Made by a program: the position numbers and the translations under genes. Positions 9,151 to 18,010 of a stretch of DNA of 64,000 nucleotides are shown here, in pieces. Each line of letters starts with the position of its first letter. Within the stretch, counting starts at the first letter, position 1. Origin of the DNA: Acidobacteriota bacterium (lineage in GTDB: Bacteria; Acidobacteriota; Vicinamibacteria; Vicinamibacterales; JAKQTR01); the NCBI GenBank assembly GCA_026393675.1, contig JAPKZQ010000005.1, forward strand, positions 35,406 through 99,405, in the 5' to 3' direction. A model generated the notes under the pieces. That model searched no databases and was not told the DNA's origin. It saw only the letters and a list, made by a program, of their open reading frames with translations.

Positions 9151-9891
9151 CTATTTCAAGTGCCGCCCACCGTCGACGCGGATCACTTCTCCTGTGATGA
9201 AATCCGTTTCAATCAGGAACAGCACCGCTTTCGCCACTTCCCCCGCCCCGCCCCATCGGCCGAGCGGCGTGGCTTGCACGACGGCGTTGAGTTCATCGTC
9301 ATCCATCCCGGGTGGCGCCAGGATCGGTCCGGGTGCGATGGCGTTCACGAGAATCTGATGCTCGGCCAATTCGAGCGCCAGCGCCTCGGTGAGCGCGATC
9401 ACCCCTCCCTTGGCCACGTAGTACGCCAGGTACCCTTTGTAGCGGGTTCGGCCGCTGGCTGGCAACCAATCGGCGAAGTTCACAATACGGCCACCGCCCA
9501 CCTTCCGCATGTGCGGCACCGCCGCCGAGGCACAGAGAAACGCCGCCCTCAGGTCGACCGCCAGTCCGCGGTCCCACTGGGCGTCGGTCAACTCGTCGAA
9601 CGGGGTGGATGTGTAGATCGACGCCATGTTGACCAGCACATTGAGCCGCCCAAGTTGCTTCATCGTCTCGGCCACCAACGCGCGGCAGTCGTCCGCCTTG
9701 GCAAGGTCGGCCTTGATGCAGGCGGCCCGCCGGCCAGCATCACGAACGGCCGCAGCCGCCTGCTCGGCTTCTTCGCGCGACTGGTTGTAGCTCAGCGCGA
9801 CATCCGCGCCGCGCTCGGCGAGTGCCTTCGCCAGCACGGCACCAATCCGCTTTGGGCCCGTGATGAGCACACCCAGACCATTCAGCTGCAT
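9151..9891 (-). CDS. Short-chain dehydrogenase, pteridine-reductase/FolM-like
   Basis: The product has 246 residues. The Rossmann glycine motif is TGPKRIG (11-17). Catalytic Tyr157 and Lys161 lie in LAYYVAKGG. The usual catalytic serine position holds Asp141 in NFADW; PTR1 and FolM-type pteridine reductases share this Ser-to-Asp change and the RIG after the glycines. It ends in ITGEVIRVDGG, a normal SDR C-terminus. The likely reaction is NAD(P)H-dependent reduction of a dihydropterin, or of another carbonyl if the resemblance is superficial. I used the ATG at 9891 (MQLNGLGV) because residues further upstream do not fit the fold. Confidence 0.82.
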   Translation of the reverse strand: MQLNGLGVLITGPKRIGAVLAKALAERGADVALSYNQSREEAEQAAAAVRDAGRRAACIKADLAKADDCRALVAETMKQLGRLNVLVNMASIYTSTPFDELTDAQWDRGLAVDLRAAFLCASAAVPHMRKVGGGRIVNFADWLPASGRTRYKGYLAYYVAKGGVIALTEALALELAEHQILVNAIAPGPILAPPGMDDDELNAVVQATPLGRWGGAGEVAKAVLFLIETDFITGEVIRVDGGRHLK

Positions 9892-10139
9892 CCTCGTATT
9901 GTACCGCCGGCACCGCCCTTCGTCGCGGCCGACTCCTGAAGGCGGGCTGGCTTCTCTCGAAGCGGCCCCTCGAACCAAGCCGACAGCGCTAGTCTGCAAA
10001 ACGTGCCGCTAGGGCCAAGACATGCTGCGCGAATAGCGCGACCGTCAGGTCCGCGAGTCGTCCCGGTAAGGCATGTTTTGCCGGCTTGCGTGAGCGGGGA
10101 CGCGTAGAGAGAAGCTAACCCGCCGGAGTGAATTACGTT

Positions 10140-10541
10140 CTACCCTACGAGCTCCACGCCGGTGAATGGGTCGACGGCAGCCGCAAGAGCGCGGTCCCGC
10201 GTGACCAGGTCGGCGCCAAGGAACCCGGCAAGCCACAGGTAGCTCGCATCGTACGGTGAAAGACCGGTCGCATTCGACAGGACGACGACATCCATCGGAT
10301 TTGGGTCCATCAATGTGATGCCGTATCTGGGATCGAGCGCCCGATCAAGCGCCTCCAGAATCTCGCGCGTCTGACTTGGATGCGCTCGACATCTCTTGTG
10401 GGCCACGTTGGCCATTTCGTACCGGAGCAATGTGGGTGCGTACAGCTCGACACCCTCGATCCGTGGGCTCCACTCGTCCGCCCCAGGCTCCGCGAACGTG
10501 ATTGCCGCGAGCACCGATGTGTCGACGACCACGCGTCTCAT
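10140..10541 (-). CDS. VapC-like PIN-domain ribonuclease toxin
   Basis: The product has 133 residues. PIN acidic residues are present: Asp7 in VVVDTSVLAA, Glu near residue 42 in LLRYEMANVAHK, and two Asps in YDASYLWLA and LVTRDRAL. PIN toxins cleave RNA, often tRNA or rRNA, with Mg2+/Mn2+ bound by these residues. It overlaps the antitoxin stop by 4 nt (ATGA), which implies translational coupling in an antitoxin-first operon. Confidence 0.88.
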   Translation of the reverse strand: MRRVVVDTSVLAAITFAEPGADEWSPRIEGVELYAPTLLRYEMANVAHKRCRAHPSQTREILEALDRALDPRYGITLMDPNPMDVVVLSNATGLSPYDASYLWLAGFLGADLVTRDRALAAAVDPFTGVELVG

Positions 10542-10777
10542 CGGCTTCGGCTGTCTCGGTCTTCGCGGACGATCTGAGTCGAATCGTCCGCAGTACTTAA
10601 GCCGCTCGCGCGGGCGGCCTGCCAGAGTGCCATCGCCCTGAATGGCCGGATCCGCGTGTGCGTCTCGATCATCGCCATCAACTCACCCTGTAGCGACCGA
10701 TGGTTCCACCTGGCGCGATCTCGCAACGCCTCGGCCAGTTCGTCCGGCACTTCCTTGATCGAGAGATTCACGGGCAT
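10538..10777 (-). CDS. VapB/FitA-like antitoxin
   Basis: The product has 79 residues. The N-terminal MPVNLSIKEVPDELAEALR is a ribbon-helix-helix/FitA-type DNA-binding arm and helix, followed by NHRSLQGELMAMIE. The C-terminal half is charged and probably wraps the PIN toxin. GGAGG lies about 9 nt before the ATG. A double palindrome over the promoter is the likely autorepression site. Confidence 0.87.
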   Translation of the reverse strand: MPVNLSIKEVPDELAEALRDRARWNHRSLQGELMAMIETHTRIRPFRAMALWQAARASGLSTADDSTQIVREDRDSRSR

Positions 10778-10786
10778 CTGTTATGC

Positions 10787-10831
10787 CTCCATAATGGAGC
10801 CATTATAGATTCATTATGGAGATGATGTCAA
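10787..10831 (-). promoter_or_regulatory. vapBC promoter and operator
   Basis: On the minus strand TTGACA (10826-10831) and TATAAT (10802-10807) are both perfect hexamers with an 18-bp spacer. CTCCATAATGGAG (10787-10799) is a palindrome, and a second half-site ATTATGGAG occupies 10813-10821 in the spacer. Binding of the RHH antitoxin here would block RNA polymerase. Confidence 0.8.
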
Positions 10832-10970
10832 TGTCTCAGGTTTGGGCCACCAGCATGCGTGATGGTCCCCAGGACCCAGTGCCTTGAGTCAACGTTTTGG
10901 CTCAACCGGACGAAGTCCCACGCGGTGGCGAGCGCGGATGCCCGGCCGACCGCGTGTGGCATACTTGAAG

Positions 10971-11005
10971 GCCGTCGGCCGTCGGCCGTCGGCTGTCGGT
11001 CGTCG
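10971..11005. repeat. Heptamer tandem repeat (GCCGTCG x5, last two degenerate)
   Basis: Three perfect GCCGTCG units are followed by GCTGTCG and GTCGTCG, ending 17 nt before the next aminotransferase start. The unit differs from those at 9006 and 18011 but the length is the same. Confidence 0.88.
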
Positions 11006-11022
11006 GCGGGAGACTGGAACGC

Positions 11023-12249
11023 ATGCAGACGATGAACGCAGAAAGACGGGCGGCCATCCCGGTCGCCAACCGGGTCGAAGGGTTCACCTACGCGATCCGC
11101 AACATCGTGGCCGAGGCCAGGAAGGTCGAGGCCACGGGGCGAACGGTCAAGTACCTGAACATCGGCGATCCCATCCCGTTTGGCTTCAAGACGCCAGCCC
11201 ACCTGATCGAGGCGGTGATCAAGGCCCTGCGCGATGGCCACAACGGCTATGGCCCATCCCCTGGCATCCAACCGGCACGCGACGCGGTAGCCGCCGACTT
11301 TTCGGCTCGCGGCGTCCCGATGACACCCGATCGCGTGGTGCTGACGTCGGGCACATCGGAAGGCATCGAAATCGCGTTGAACGCGCTCGTCAACCCGGGC
11401 GACGAAGTGCTCATCCCGATGCCGACCTATCCGCTCTACACGGCCGTGACGGCCAAGATCGCGGCGCGGACGATCTACTACCGGGCCGATCCGAATCGCG
11501 GCTGGCTGCCGGACGTCGAGGAAATCAAGTCGCTCATTACCGCACGGACCCGCGCGCTGGTCGTCATCGATCCCAACAATCCCACCGGCGCCATCTATCC
11601 CGACGCGATCCGACGCGAACTGCTGGCACTGGCCGATGAGCATGGCTTCGTGCTGCTGGCCGATGAGGTCTACGCGGATCTCTCGTATGGCACACCCGCG
11701 CCACCGATGGCCAGCCTCGCGACCGATGCGCCCGTGATTTCGTTTGGCAGCCTGTCGAAGGCCTACCTGGCGCCGGGATGGAGAGCTGGGTGGATGGCAG
11801 TGGGCACGAACCCGCGCCTCGAGGGGGTGCTCGCGGGCGTTCGCAAGTTGGCCGACGGACGGCTGTGCGCGACCGTCCCGATGCAGTACGCCATCACGGC
11901 CGCGCTCACCGGCGATCGGTCGCATCAGGTGTCGTTCAGGGCCGCGCTTCGCGAACGGGCCGACCTGACGGTCGCTCGCCTCAACGCGATTCCCGGGATG
12001 CGGTGCGTCGCGCCAAAAGGCGCGTTCTACGTCATGCCGCAAGTGAGGTTGCCGGCCGGCCGCACCGACGAGGATTACGTGCTGGCGTTGTTGCGGGAAG
12101 CCGGCGTGCTTTGCGTGCACGGTTCCGGCTTCGGCACGCCGCCCGACCAGGGATTCTTCCGCGTCGTCTTCCTCGCCTCACCTGCTGAACTGGGCCAGAT
12201 CTACGACACGATGGCGCAGTTCACCAGGGAGTACCTCGCGCGAGGCTAG
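11023..12249 (+). CDS. Class I/II aminotransferase, alanine-transaminase-like
   Basis: The product has 408 residues. Motifs in order are NIGDPIPFGF (46-55), YGPSPGIQ (76-83), PNNPTGA (184-190), Asp214 and Tyr217 in LADEVYADL, and PLP Lys246 in FGSLSKAYLAPGWR. The combination of GDP near the N-terminus and SLSKAYLAPGWR resembles AlaA/AlaC-type alanine-glutamate transaminases and some archaeal aspartate aminotransferases. A second ATG nine nucleotides in (MNAERR) is an equally good start. GGGAG precedes the first ATG. It sits alone between a tandem repeat and a membrane-protein gene that begins 17 nt downstream. Confidence 0.88.
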   Translation: MQTMNAERRAAIPVANRVEGFTYAIRNIVAEARKVEATGRTVKYLNIGDPIPFGFKTPAHLIEAVIKALRDGHNGYGPSPGIQPARDAVAADFSARGVPMTPDRVVLTSGTSEGIEIALNALVNPGDEVLIPMPTYPLYTAVTAKIAARTIYYRADPNRGWLPDVEEIKSLITARTRALVVIDPNNPTGAIYPDAIRRELLALADEHGFVLLADEVYADLSYGTPAPPMASLATDAPVISFGSLSKAYLAPGWRAGWMAVGTNPRLEGVLAGVRKLADGRLCATVPMQYAITAALTGDRSHQVSFRAALRERADLTVARLNAIPGMRCVAPKGAFYVMPQVRLPAGRTDEDYVLALLREAGVLCVHGSGFGTPPDQGFFRVVFLASPAELGQIYDTMAQFTREYLARG

Positions 12250-12266
12250 ATTTGGTCCCTCCGCTC

Positions 12267-14303
12267 ATGCGCCGCGCGCTGTCGATCGAAACGGGCCGGG
12301 GCGCGACGTTCTGGTACGCGCTCGCCGCCATCGCGATGACGTGGCCGCTTATCACCGGCCTCGGGCGCGACATCCCGTGGGATCTCGGTGATTCGGTGCT
12401 TAACTGCTGGATCCTGCAGTGGGGCACCGACCACGCGATGCGTTTTCTCGGCGGCGATGTCGGCGCCTTCAGGGGCTACTTCAACGCCAACATCTTCTAT
12501 CCGGAACCGTTGACGCTCGCGTACTCCGAGCACTTGACGGCACAGCTCATCCAGGTGCTTCCCGTCTACGCCGTCACCGGAAACATCATCCTCTGCTACA
12601 ACCTGCTCTTCCTGTCGACCTTTGTGCTGTCCGGCCTCGGCGCGTACCTGCTGGTGCGCGATCTCACCGGCAGCGCCAGGGCAGGTTTCGTGGCCGGGTT
12701 GTTCTATGCCTTCGCGCCATACCGCATCGGCCAGTTCTCGCACGTGCAGGTGCTCTCGTCACAGTGGATGCCGTTTGCGCTCTACCTCTTTCGCCGGTAC
12801 TTCGAGACGCGGCGCCTTCGCGCGCTTGCCGGGGCCGTGGTGGTGCTGGTCGCGCAGAACTGGTCGTGCGGTTACTTCCTGCTCTACTTTTCGCCGTTTG
12901 CTGCCGCATACGTGCTTTACGAACTGGTCGAACGGGGTGCGTGGCGCCAGTTCAGGATCTGGGTTGAACTGGCGGGCGCAGCCGCGCTTGTGGTCGCCCT
13001 GAGCGTGCCACTCCTGCTTCCGTACCTCGCACTGCGCGCCCACGGTTTTGGCCCGAGGCCGTTTGATGAGGTGATGCGGTACTCGGCCGACGTGTACAGC
13101 TACCTCACGGCGCACGGGGCGCAGCGTGTGTGGGGCGCGATCGCCCGCGCGTTCCCAAAGGCCGAGGGTGATCTGTTTCCGTCACTCACGCCGGTGCTGC
13201 TCGCGCTGGTCGGCCTGGTCGCCCACGCCGGGCGCGTCTGGAGAGCCTCGTGCATTGAGCTGCGCCAGCAGCACGACGCGTCCTGGGCTCGCTGGCGGAG
13301 GCCGATCGTCCTGGCCGCCTTCGTGGTGCTGGTCTCCCAACTGGCTGCGGCGCTCATCATCGTCGCCAACGGCGGCTTCGACTGGCAGGTGGCTGGCACA
13401 GTCTTTCGCGTACACAATCTGGCGCGCTCGCTGCGGCTAGCCGCGATGGCCGGCGCCGTGCTGCTCATTTTGTCGCCCCGCGCAAGGAACTTCGCGCGCG
13501 GCATTCCCCGATCGGCTGTCGTGTTCAGCCTGGTGGCGCTGATAGTCGCATTCCTGCTGTCGCTCGGCCCGATCATCTTCTCGAAGGGTGTGCGAATTGC
13601 CGGCGACGGCCCCTACTGGTGGCTCTACCTGAACGTGCCTGGGTACGACGGACTGCGGGTGCCAGCGCGCCTGGCGATGATTGTCGCGTTGTTTCTCGCT
13701 GTGCTTGGCGGATACGGCTGCGCGGCGGTCGAAGCCATGCTCGAACGGGCTTCGCAGCGGCGAACACCCCTGTCTGCACCGCGTCGCGCCTGGTGGCCTG
13801 GCGTCGCCGTCCTCGCCATTGGCGTGGTCTTCCTGGCCGAGGCGACCTCGGCGCCTATCGAACTGAACGGAACCTGGAAGACCAGTGGCCTTGAACTCCC
13901 GCCGGCGCACCTGCTCACCGGCGACGCGCTGCCGAACGTCTATCGCGCCATCCGGTCGCTGCCCGCCAACGCAGCGCTCGTCGAATTTCCGTTTGGTGAC
14001 GAACAGCACGACATGCGCTACATGGTCGCGTCGGCGGAGCATTGGCGGCCACTCGTGAACGGGTACAGCGGCGGGGCCCCAGTATCCTACTCTCTCAACA
14101 AGTCGGCTCTCTCGACGGTGCTTGCGCAGCCGGATCGCGCCTGGAAGGTCCTGTCGACTACGGGCGCCACCCACGCCATCGTTCACGAGAAGATCTACAT
14201 GAATGGCATTGGACCGAGGGTGTCTGAGTGGCTTCTGTCTCACGGAGCAAGGCAGATCGGATGGTTTGGACCGGACCGCCTCTTCGAACTTCCTCACTCA
14301 TAG
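12267..14303 (+). CDS. Large multi-pass membrane protein, YfhO/GT-C-like
   Basis: The product has 678 residues from the ATG (an upstream TTG would add five). At least ten hydrophobic segments are visible, for example ATFWYALAAIAMTWPLITG near the N-terminus. The first periplasmic loop after it contains GDSVLNCWILQW and acidic residues, as in GT-C glycosyltransferases that use polyprenyl-linked sugars. YAFAPYRIGQFSHVQ and a soluble C-terminal portion ending GPDRLFELPHS resemble uncharacterised acidobacterial GT-C-like proteins. It may transfer sugars in cell-envelope assembly; no partner genes are adjacent. Confidence 0.65.
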   Translation: MRRALSIETGRGATFWYALAAIAMTWPLITGLGRDIPWDLGDSVLNCWILQWGTDHAMRFLGGDVGAFRGYFNANIFYPEPLTLAYSEHLTAQLIQVLPVYAVTGNIILCYNLLFLSTFVLSGLGAYLLVRDLTGSARAGFVAGLFYAFAPYRIGQFSHVQVLSSQWMPFALYLFRRYFETRRLRALAGAVVVLVAQNWSCGYFLLYFSPFAAAYVLYELVERGAWRQFRIWVELAGAAALVVALSVPLLLPYLALRAHGFGPRPFDEVMRYSADVYSYLTAHGAQRVWGAIARAFPKAEGDLFPSLTPVLLALVGLVAHAGRVWRASCIELRQQHDASWARWRRPIVLAAFVVLVSQLAAALIIVANGGFDWQVAGTVFRVHNLARSLRLAAMAGAVLLILSPRARNFARGIPRSAVVFSLVALIVAFLLSLGPIIFSKGVRIAGDGPYWWLYLNVPGYDGLRVPARLAMIVALFLAVLGGYGCAAVEAMLERASQRRTPLSAPRRAWWPGVAVLAIGVVFLAEATSAPIELNGTWKTSGLELPPAHLLTGDALPNVYRAIRSLPANAALVEFPFGDEQHDMRYMVASAEHWRPLVNGYSGGAPVSYSLNKSALSTVLAQPDRAWKVLSTTGATHAIVHEKIYMNGIGPRVSEWLLSHGARQIGWFGPDRLFELPHS

Positions 14304-14482
14304 TTGCCTGGTTTTGCGCATCCCTTCACAAGTTGTAGAGCCCCGGTTGGTCCGATCGGTCGAAACGCCCACAAAACGGCCCGGATTGGAACACTTCCCA
14401 CTCTGACGCGAGTGTGATCGCATTTTGCAGTATCGACGGCTGCGCCCATCTGTCGGAGCGCGGTCTTCCCGAGGAGGATGTC

Positions 14483-14812
14483 GTGCGTTGGTTGCGGCTA
14501 ACACTAGGTCTCACGCGATCGTCGTTTGGTGACGCCGTCATCCTGCTCTTCCTGTTTGCACAGGCAGCCGACGGGATGTGTACCTATGTCGGCGTCTCGA
14601 CGTTGGGCGCGCATCTCGAAGCCAACCCGTTGCTGCTCGTGCTCATCACAACATTCGGTCCCGGCACCGCGGTCATCAGCGCCAAGGTGTTCGCTGCCAT
14701 CCTCGGCATGTCTCTGCACCGCCTGGGCGTGCATGGCATTCTCGCGGGGTTGACCGGCATCTACCTGCTTGCCGCCCTGCTGCCCTGGGTCAGCATCTTC
14801 CTGATGTATTGA
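14483..14812 (+). CDS. Small DUF5658-like membrane protein
   Basis: The product has 109 residues. I chose the GTG because GAGGAGG lies 5 nt upstream; the frame is open further but has no comparable signal. Three hydrophobic helices are visible (FGDAVILLFLFAQAADG, the ISAKVFAAILGM region, and LAGLTGIYLLAALLPW). The pattern AADGMCTYVG, then EANPLL, then a Lys-containing helix matches DUF5658-type proteins of unknown function. The protein at 41630 has the same arrangement. Confidence 0.62.
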   Translation: MRWLRLTLGLTRSSFGDAVILLFLFAQAADGMCTYVGVSTLGAHLEANPLLLVLITTFGPGTAVISAKVFAAILGMSLHRLGVHGILAGLTGIYLLAALLPWVSIFLMY

Positions 14813-14936
14813 TCTGATGACAAGCGGTTTCAGAACCCGTTCTCGCGGCCTTGGCACGCCGTAGCCGCAGGCGAAGGCGGCGAGATCTTGCGGCCAGGCC
14901 TCTCTCTCCACGTCCCCGACTCCCTCAGTCTGCCCC

Positions 14937-14986
14937 CGGGATCGCCACGCTCCAGCGTGGCCGGGCTGGAGCCCGGCGTTCCCAGG
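14937..14986. repeat. Dispersed GC-rich palindromic repeat, second copy
   Basis: GCCACGCTCCAGCGTGGC and CCGGGCTGGAGCCCGG lie side by side. Both modules also occur at 1025-1075 in the opposite orientation. The element lies downstream of the aldehyde dehydrogenase gene. Confidence 0.75.
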
Positions 14987-15020
14987 AAATTGCCCGCCCC
15001 AAGGCACTCCCTAATCCCGT

Positions 15021-16454
15021 CTAGTAATTTCGGTTGTAGAGCGCCAGGATCTCGTCCGGTCCCACCTTCTCCTCCAGCGTCGTCGCCCACGCCCCGAGCC
15101 ATCTCGAGTTGGGCCGCAGTTTCGCCACGCGATGGATGTTCAGCAGGTGATCCACCGAGATATTGTCGGTGGTCATGTTGCCGGCACCGGCTCCACATCC
15201 AAGCGACAGTGACGGTCGAAGGCTGTTGAAGATGCCACCGATTGCGCCTTGCGTAGACGGCGTGTTGACGAGAATCCGGGCCGCGTCCATCTTGGCGAAG
15301 TCGTCGATCACGGACTGGTCATTCGCGTAGACGCCAACCGTGTGGCCGATCCCGCCCCGGTGGTTCACGGCCCGGCACACCGCGAGCGCCTCCTCGTACG
15401 AATCGCACCGGTAGTACGAGAGCACCGGCATCAGGATCTCGTGGGACAACGGATGCTCGGGGCCGACGCCGTCTGGCTCGGCAATCAGCAGTCGCGTCCC
15501 CTTCGGCACCGCAAATCCGGCTCGTTCCGCGAGTGTCGCCGCAGGCTGCCCAACCGCTTCGGACCGCATCCGCATGTTGTCCATGTCGAAACACACCGAT
15601 CCGAGCGCGACTGCCTGATCGCGCGTGCAGAGATAGGCGCCGCGTTGCTCGAGCAGCGGCTGCAGCCGCTCCGCCACGTCGCGTTCGACCACCAGCGCCT
15701 GCTCGCTTGCGCAGACCGTGCCGTTGTCGAACGTCTTCGAGTGCACGATCGATCGCGCCGCCAGCGGGAGATCCGCGGTGGCGTGCACATAGACCGGAAC
15801 ATTGCCAGGGCCAACGCCAAGCGTCGGTGTCCCCGAACGCTGCGCCAGGTCCACGATTGAACTGGTGCCCGTCGCCAGAATCATCGCCAGCGCGGGATGC
15901 TTCATCACGTGATCGAGATGATCTGTCTGACCGCGCGTCATCACCTGGATCGCATGCGCCGGGGCTCCAGCCGTTTCGGCAGCCTTGGCCAGAATGCGAA
16001 CGGTCTCCTTCACGCACTTCCTCGCGCCCCGGTGAGCACTGAAGATGACGGGGTTTCGCGTCTTCATGCAGATGAGCGTCTTGAAGATCGCCGTTGATGT
16101 GGGATTGGTGATCGGGACGGTCGCGAGAATCGGCCCCTTCGGCTGCGCAATCTGGATGATGCCCCGCACCGGATCGGCGTGGATCTCGCCGACGGTCTTC
16201 GCGTCGCGGATGTCGTCGTACACAAGCAGGCTCGCCCATGCGTTCTTGACGACCTTGTGCTCGTAGAGACCCATGCCCGTCTCGGCGCACGCCAGCCGCG
16301 CCAGGTGCATGCGGGCGGTGTAGGCCGCTTCGTAGACTGCCCGGACGATGCGATCAACTCGAGCCTGATCGTACTCCTTGAACAGCCGCGCCGCTTCGCG
16401 CGCCCGGCCGACCAGTTCATCGGCGTAGTGGGAGGCCGAATCAGTTGTGCCCAT
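15021..16454 (-). CDS. CoA-acylating aldehyde dehydrogenase (AdhE/EutE-type domain)
   Basis: The product has 477 residues. The catalytic cysteine is Cys248 in TFDNGTVCASEQ, the signature of acetaldehyde dehydrogenases (acylating) such as the N-terminal half of AdhE. NPTSTAIFK (117-125) and GVGPGNVPVYV (213-223) are NAD/CoA-pocket motifs of the same group. It lacks the iron alcohol dehydrogenase half. The reaction is aldehyde + CoA + NAD+ to acyl-CoA + NADH, reversible. It is the last gene of a leftward cluster, 29 nt after the Kbl-like gene, so it could supply or consume the acyl-CoA used by the neighbouring enzymes. Confidence 0.85.
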   Translation of the reverse strand: MGTTDSASHYADELVGRAREAARLFKEYDQARVDRIVRAVYEAAYTARMHLARLACAETGMGLYEHKVVKNAWASLLVYDDIRDAKTVGEIHADPVRGIIQIAQPKGPILATVPITNPTSTAIFKTLICMKTRNPVIFSAHRGARKCVKETVRILAKAAETAGAPAHAIQVMTRGQTDHLDHVMKHPALAMILATGTSSIVDLAQRSGTPTLGVGPGNVPVYVHATADLPLAARSIVHSKTFDNGTVCASEQALVVERDVAERLQPLLEQRGAYLCTRDQAVALGSVCFDMDNMRMRSEAVGQPAATLAERAGFAVPKGTRLLIAEPDGVGPEHPLSHEILMPVLSYYRCDSYEEALAVCRAVNHRGGIGHTVGVYANDQSVIDDFAKMDAARILVNTPSTQGAIGGIFNSLRPSLSLGCGAGAGNMTTDNISVDHLLNIHRVAKLRPNSRWLGAWATTLEEKVGPDEILALYNRNY

Positions 16455-16483
16455 GGTGCAGGATTATTGCACCATCGCCTTGG

Positions 16484-17731
16484 CTAGCTGCCGAACTTTT
16501 CGATGATGCCCTTCTTGTCGAGCCCGAGAATCCCGTGTTTCGCGCCCACTTTCTTGAACGACTCCAGCGCACAGGCCAGCATGGGGATGTCATGGTCCGC
16601 CGACAGTTGCGTGCGAATGCGCGCCTGGCCGGCCGGCACCACCGGGAAGAAGAACCCGACGACGTAGATGCCCTCGTAGTAGAGGTCTCGTGCGACATCC
16701 TGCGCAAGCTTCGCGTTGAACAGCATCACCGGCACGATCGGGCTGTCACCATCCTTGATGACGAAGCCGGCTTCTTTCAGGCCCTTTCGCCAGAAGATCG
16801 CGTTCTGTTCGAGCGTGTCGCGGCGTTCGGTGCTCGCGCTGAGGAGCTCGAGCACCTTGATGGTTGAGGCCGCAATCGGTGGCGGCACGGCGTTGCTGAA
16901 CAGGTACGGCCTCGCGCGCTGGCGACACAGTTCGACGATTTCCTTGCGCCCCGACACGCAGCCGCCGCTCGCCCCGCCCAGCGCCTTGCCGAGCGTGGTC
17001 GTCAGGATGTCGATCTTGCCCATCACGCCGAAGTGCTCGTGCACGCCGCGCCCGGTCTTGCCGATGAAGCCGCTGGCGTGGCTATCGTCGAGAAAAACCA
17101 GCGCGTGGTACTGCTCGGCCAACCGGCAGATCTGATCCATTGGCGCGAGATCGCCGTCCATGCTGAAGACGCCATCGGTGATGATGACCCGCACACGCTT
17201 GTCCTGGTGCTCCTGCAGTTTCTGCTCCAGGTGCGCCATGTCGCAGTGCTTGTAAGTGTCGTGCATCGCCTTGCAGAGGCGGATGCCATCGACGATGCTC
17301 GCGTGGACCAGGCGATCCGAGATCATCACGTCTTCGGGGCCGAGAATGGCCTCGAACACGCCGGCGTTGGCATCAAGACAACTGGCGAACAGGATCGTGT
17401 CCTCAGTGCCGAGGAATTCCGTCAGCTTGCTCTCCAGGATCCGGTGCACGTCCTGCGTGCCGCAGATGAAGCGGACGCTCGACATGCCGTAGCCGCGCTC
17501 GTCGAGCGCCCGGTGCGCCGCGGCGACCACATCCGGGTGGCTCGACAGCCCGAGATAGTTGTTCGCACAGAGATTGATGACCTCGCGCAGCTCTGCGCCG
17601 CGTGGAAACTCGACGCTGATGTGCGCGGACTGCGGAGAATGGATCGCGCGTTCTTCCTTGAACAGGCCCTTCTCGCGAATCCCCGCCAGTTCATTCTGGA
17701 AGGCATCCTTGACTGCCGCCGGGTACGCCAT
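16484..17731 (-). CDS. kbl: Kbl-type alpha-oxoamine synthase (glycine C-acetyltransferase-like)
   Basis: The product has 415 residues, about 17 longer than E. coli Kbl. KGLFKEER (21-28), LCANNYLGL (54-62), VRFICGTQD (86-94) and GKALGGASGG (248-257) closely follow Kbl. Lys249 is the PLP lysine, with His144, Asp215 and His218 in the cofactor site. Kbl condenses glycine with acetyl-CoA, or runs in reverse to break down threonine-derived 2-amino-3-ketobutyrate. No threonine dehydrogenase is adjacent. Instead an acyl carrier protein ends one nucleotide upstream, which raises the possibility of an ACP-bound acyl donor. Confidence 0.88.
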   Translation of the reverse strand: MAYPAAVKDAFQNELAGIREKGLFKEERAIHSPQSAHISVEFPRGAELREVINLCANNYLGLSSHPDVVAAAHRALDERGYGMSSVRFICGTQDVHRILESKLTEFLGTEDTILFASCLDANAGVFEAILGPEDVMISDRLVHASIVDGIRLCKAMHDTYKHCDMAHLEQKLQEHQDKRVRVIITDGVFSMDGDLAPMDQICRLAEQYHALVFLDDSHASGFIGKTGRGVHEHFGVMGKIDILTTTLGKALGGASGGCVSGRKEIVELCRQRARPYLFSNAVPPPIAASTIKVLELLSASTERRDTLEQNAIFWRKGLKEAGFVIKDGDSPIVPVMLFNAKLAQDVARDLYYEGIYVVGFFFPVVPAGQARIRTQLSADHDIPMLACALESFKKVGAKHGILGLDKKGIIEKFGS

Positions 17732-17732
17732 G

Positions 17733-17990
17733 TCAGGCTCCCTTCTTCGCCAGGTGCCTGTTCACCAGCGCGATGATGCTCGTGACCGTATCGAACGCCT
17801 CCGGCGACGCCTCGGCATCCGGGATGCTGATGATGAACTTCTTTTCGAGAAACCGCTTCAGGCTCACCATGCTGAAGCTGTCGACGATGCCGCCGGAGAT
17901 CAGGGGCGTGTTCTCGTTGAGATCGACGTCGTCGGCCTCGTCTTCGTCGAGGTATTCATTCCTGATGTAGTCCAGAATCATCTCTTTCAC
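17733..17990 (-). CDS. Free-standing acyl carrier protein
   Basis: The product has 85 residues and is acidic. The phosphopantetheine site is Ser38 in GGIVDSFSM, with the expected preceding Asp and following helix LKRFLEKKF. The N-terminal helix (MKEMILDYIRNEYL) is longer than in FabF-linked ACP. Only one nucleotide separates it from the Kbl-like gene. The phosphopantetheinyl transferase at 19842 in the same cluster could convert it to the holo form. It probably serves a dedicated pathway and not bulk fatty acid synthesis. Confidence 0.87.
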   Translation of the reverse strand: MKEMILDYIRNEYLDEDEADDVDLNENTPLISGGIVDSFSMVSLKRFLEKKFIISIPDAEASPEAFDTVTSIIALVNRHLAKKGA

Positions 17991-18010
17991 GGTTGGCTCC
18001 CTTGATACGA

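Noticed and set aside
10045..10236. 63-codon minus-strand frame after the PIN toxin gene
   Set aside because: It overlaps the toxin's end in another frame and has Arg-rich low-complexity content; the 9892-10139 gap shows nothing else.
16484..17731. Kbl-like synthase as a serine palmitoyltransferase
   Set aside because: N-terminal and active-site segments follow Kbl much more closely than Spt, and no ceramide synthase or reductase genes are nearby.
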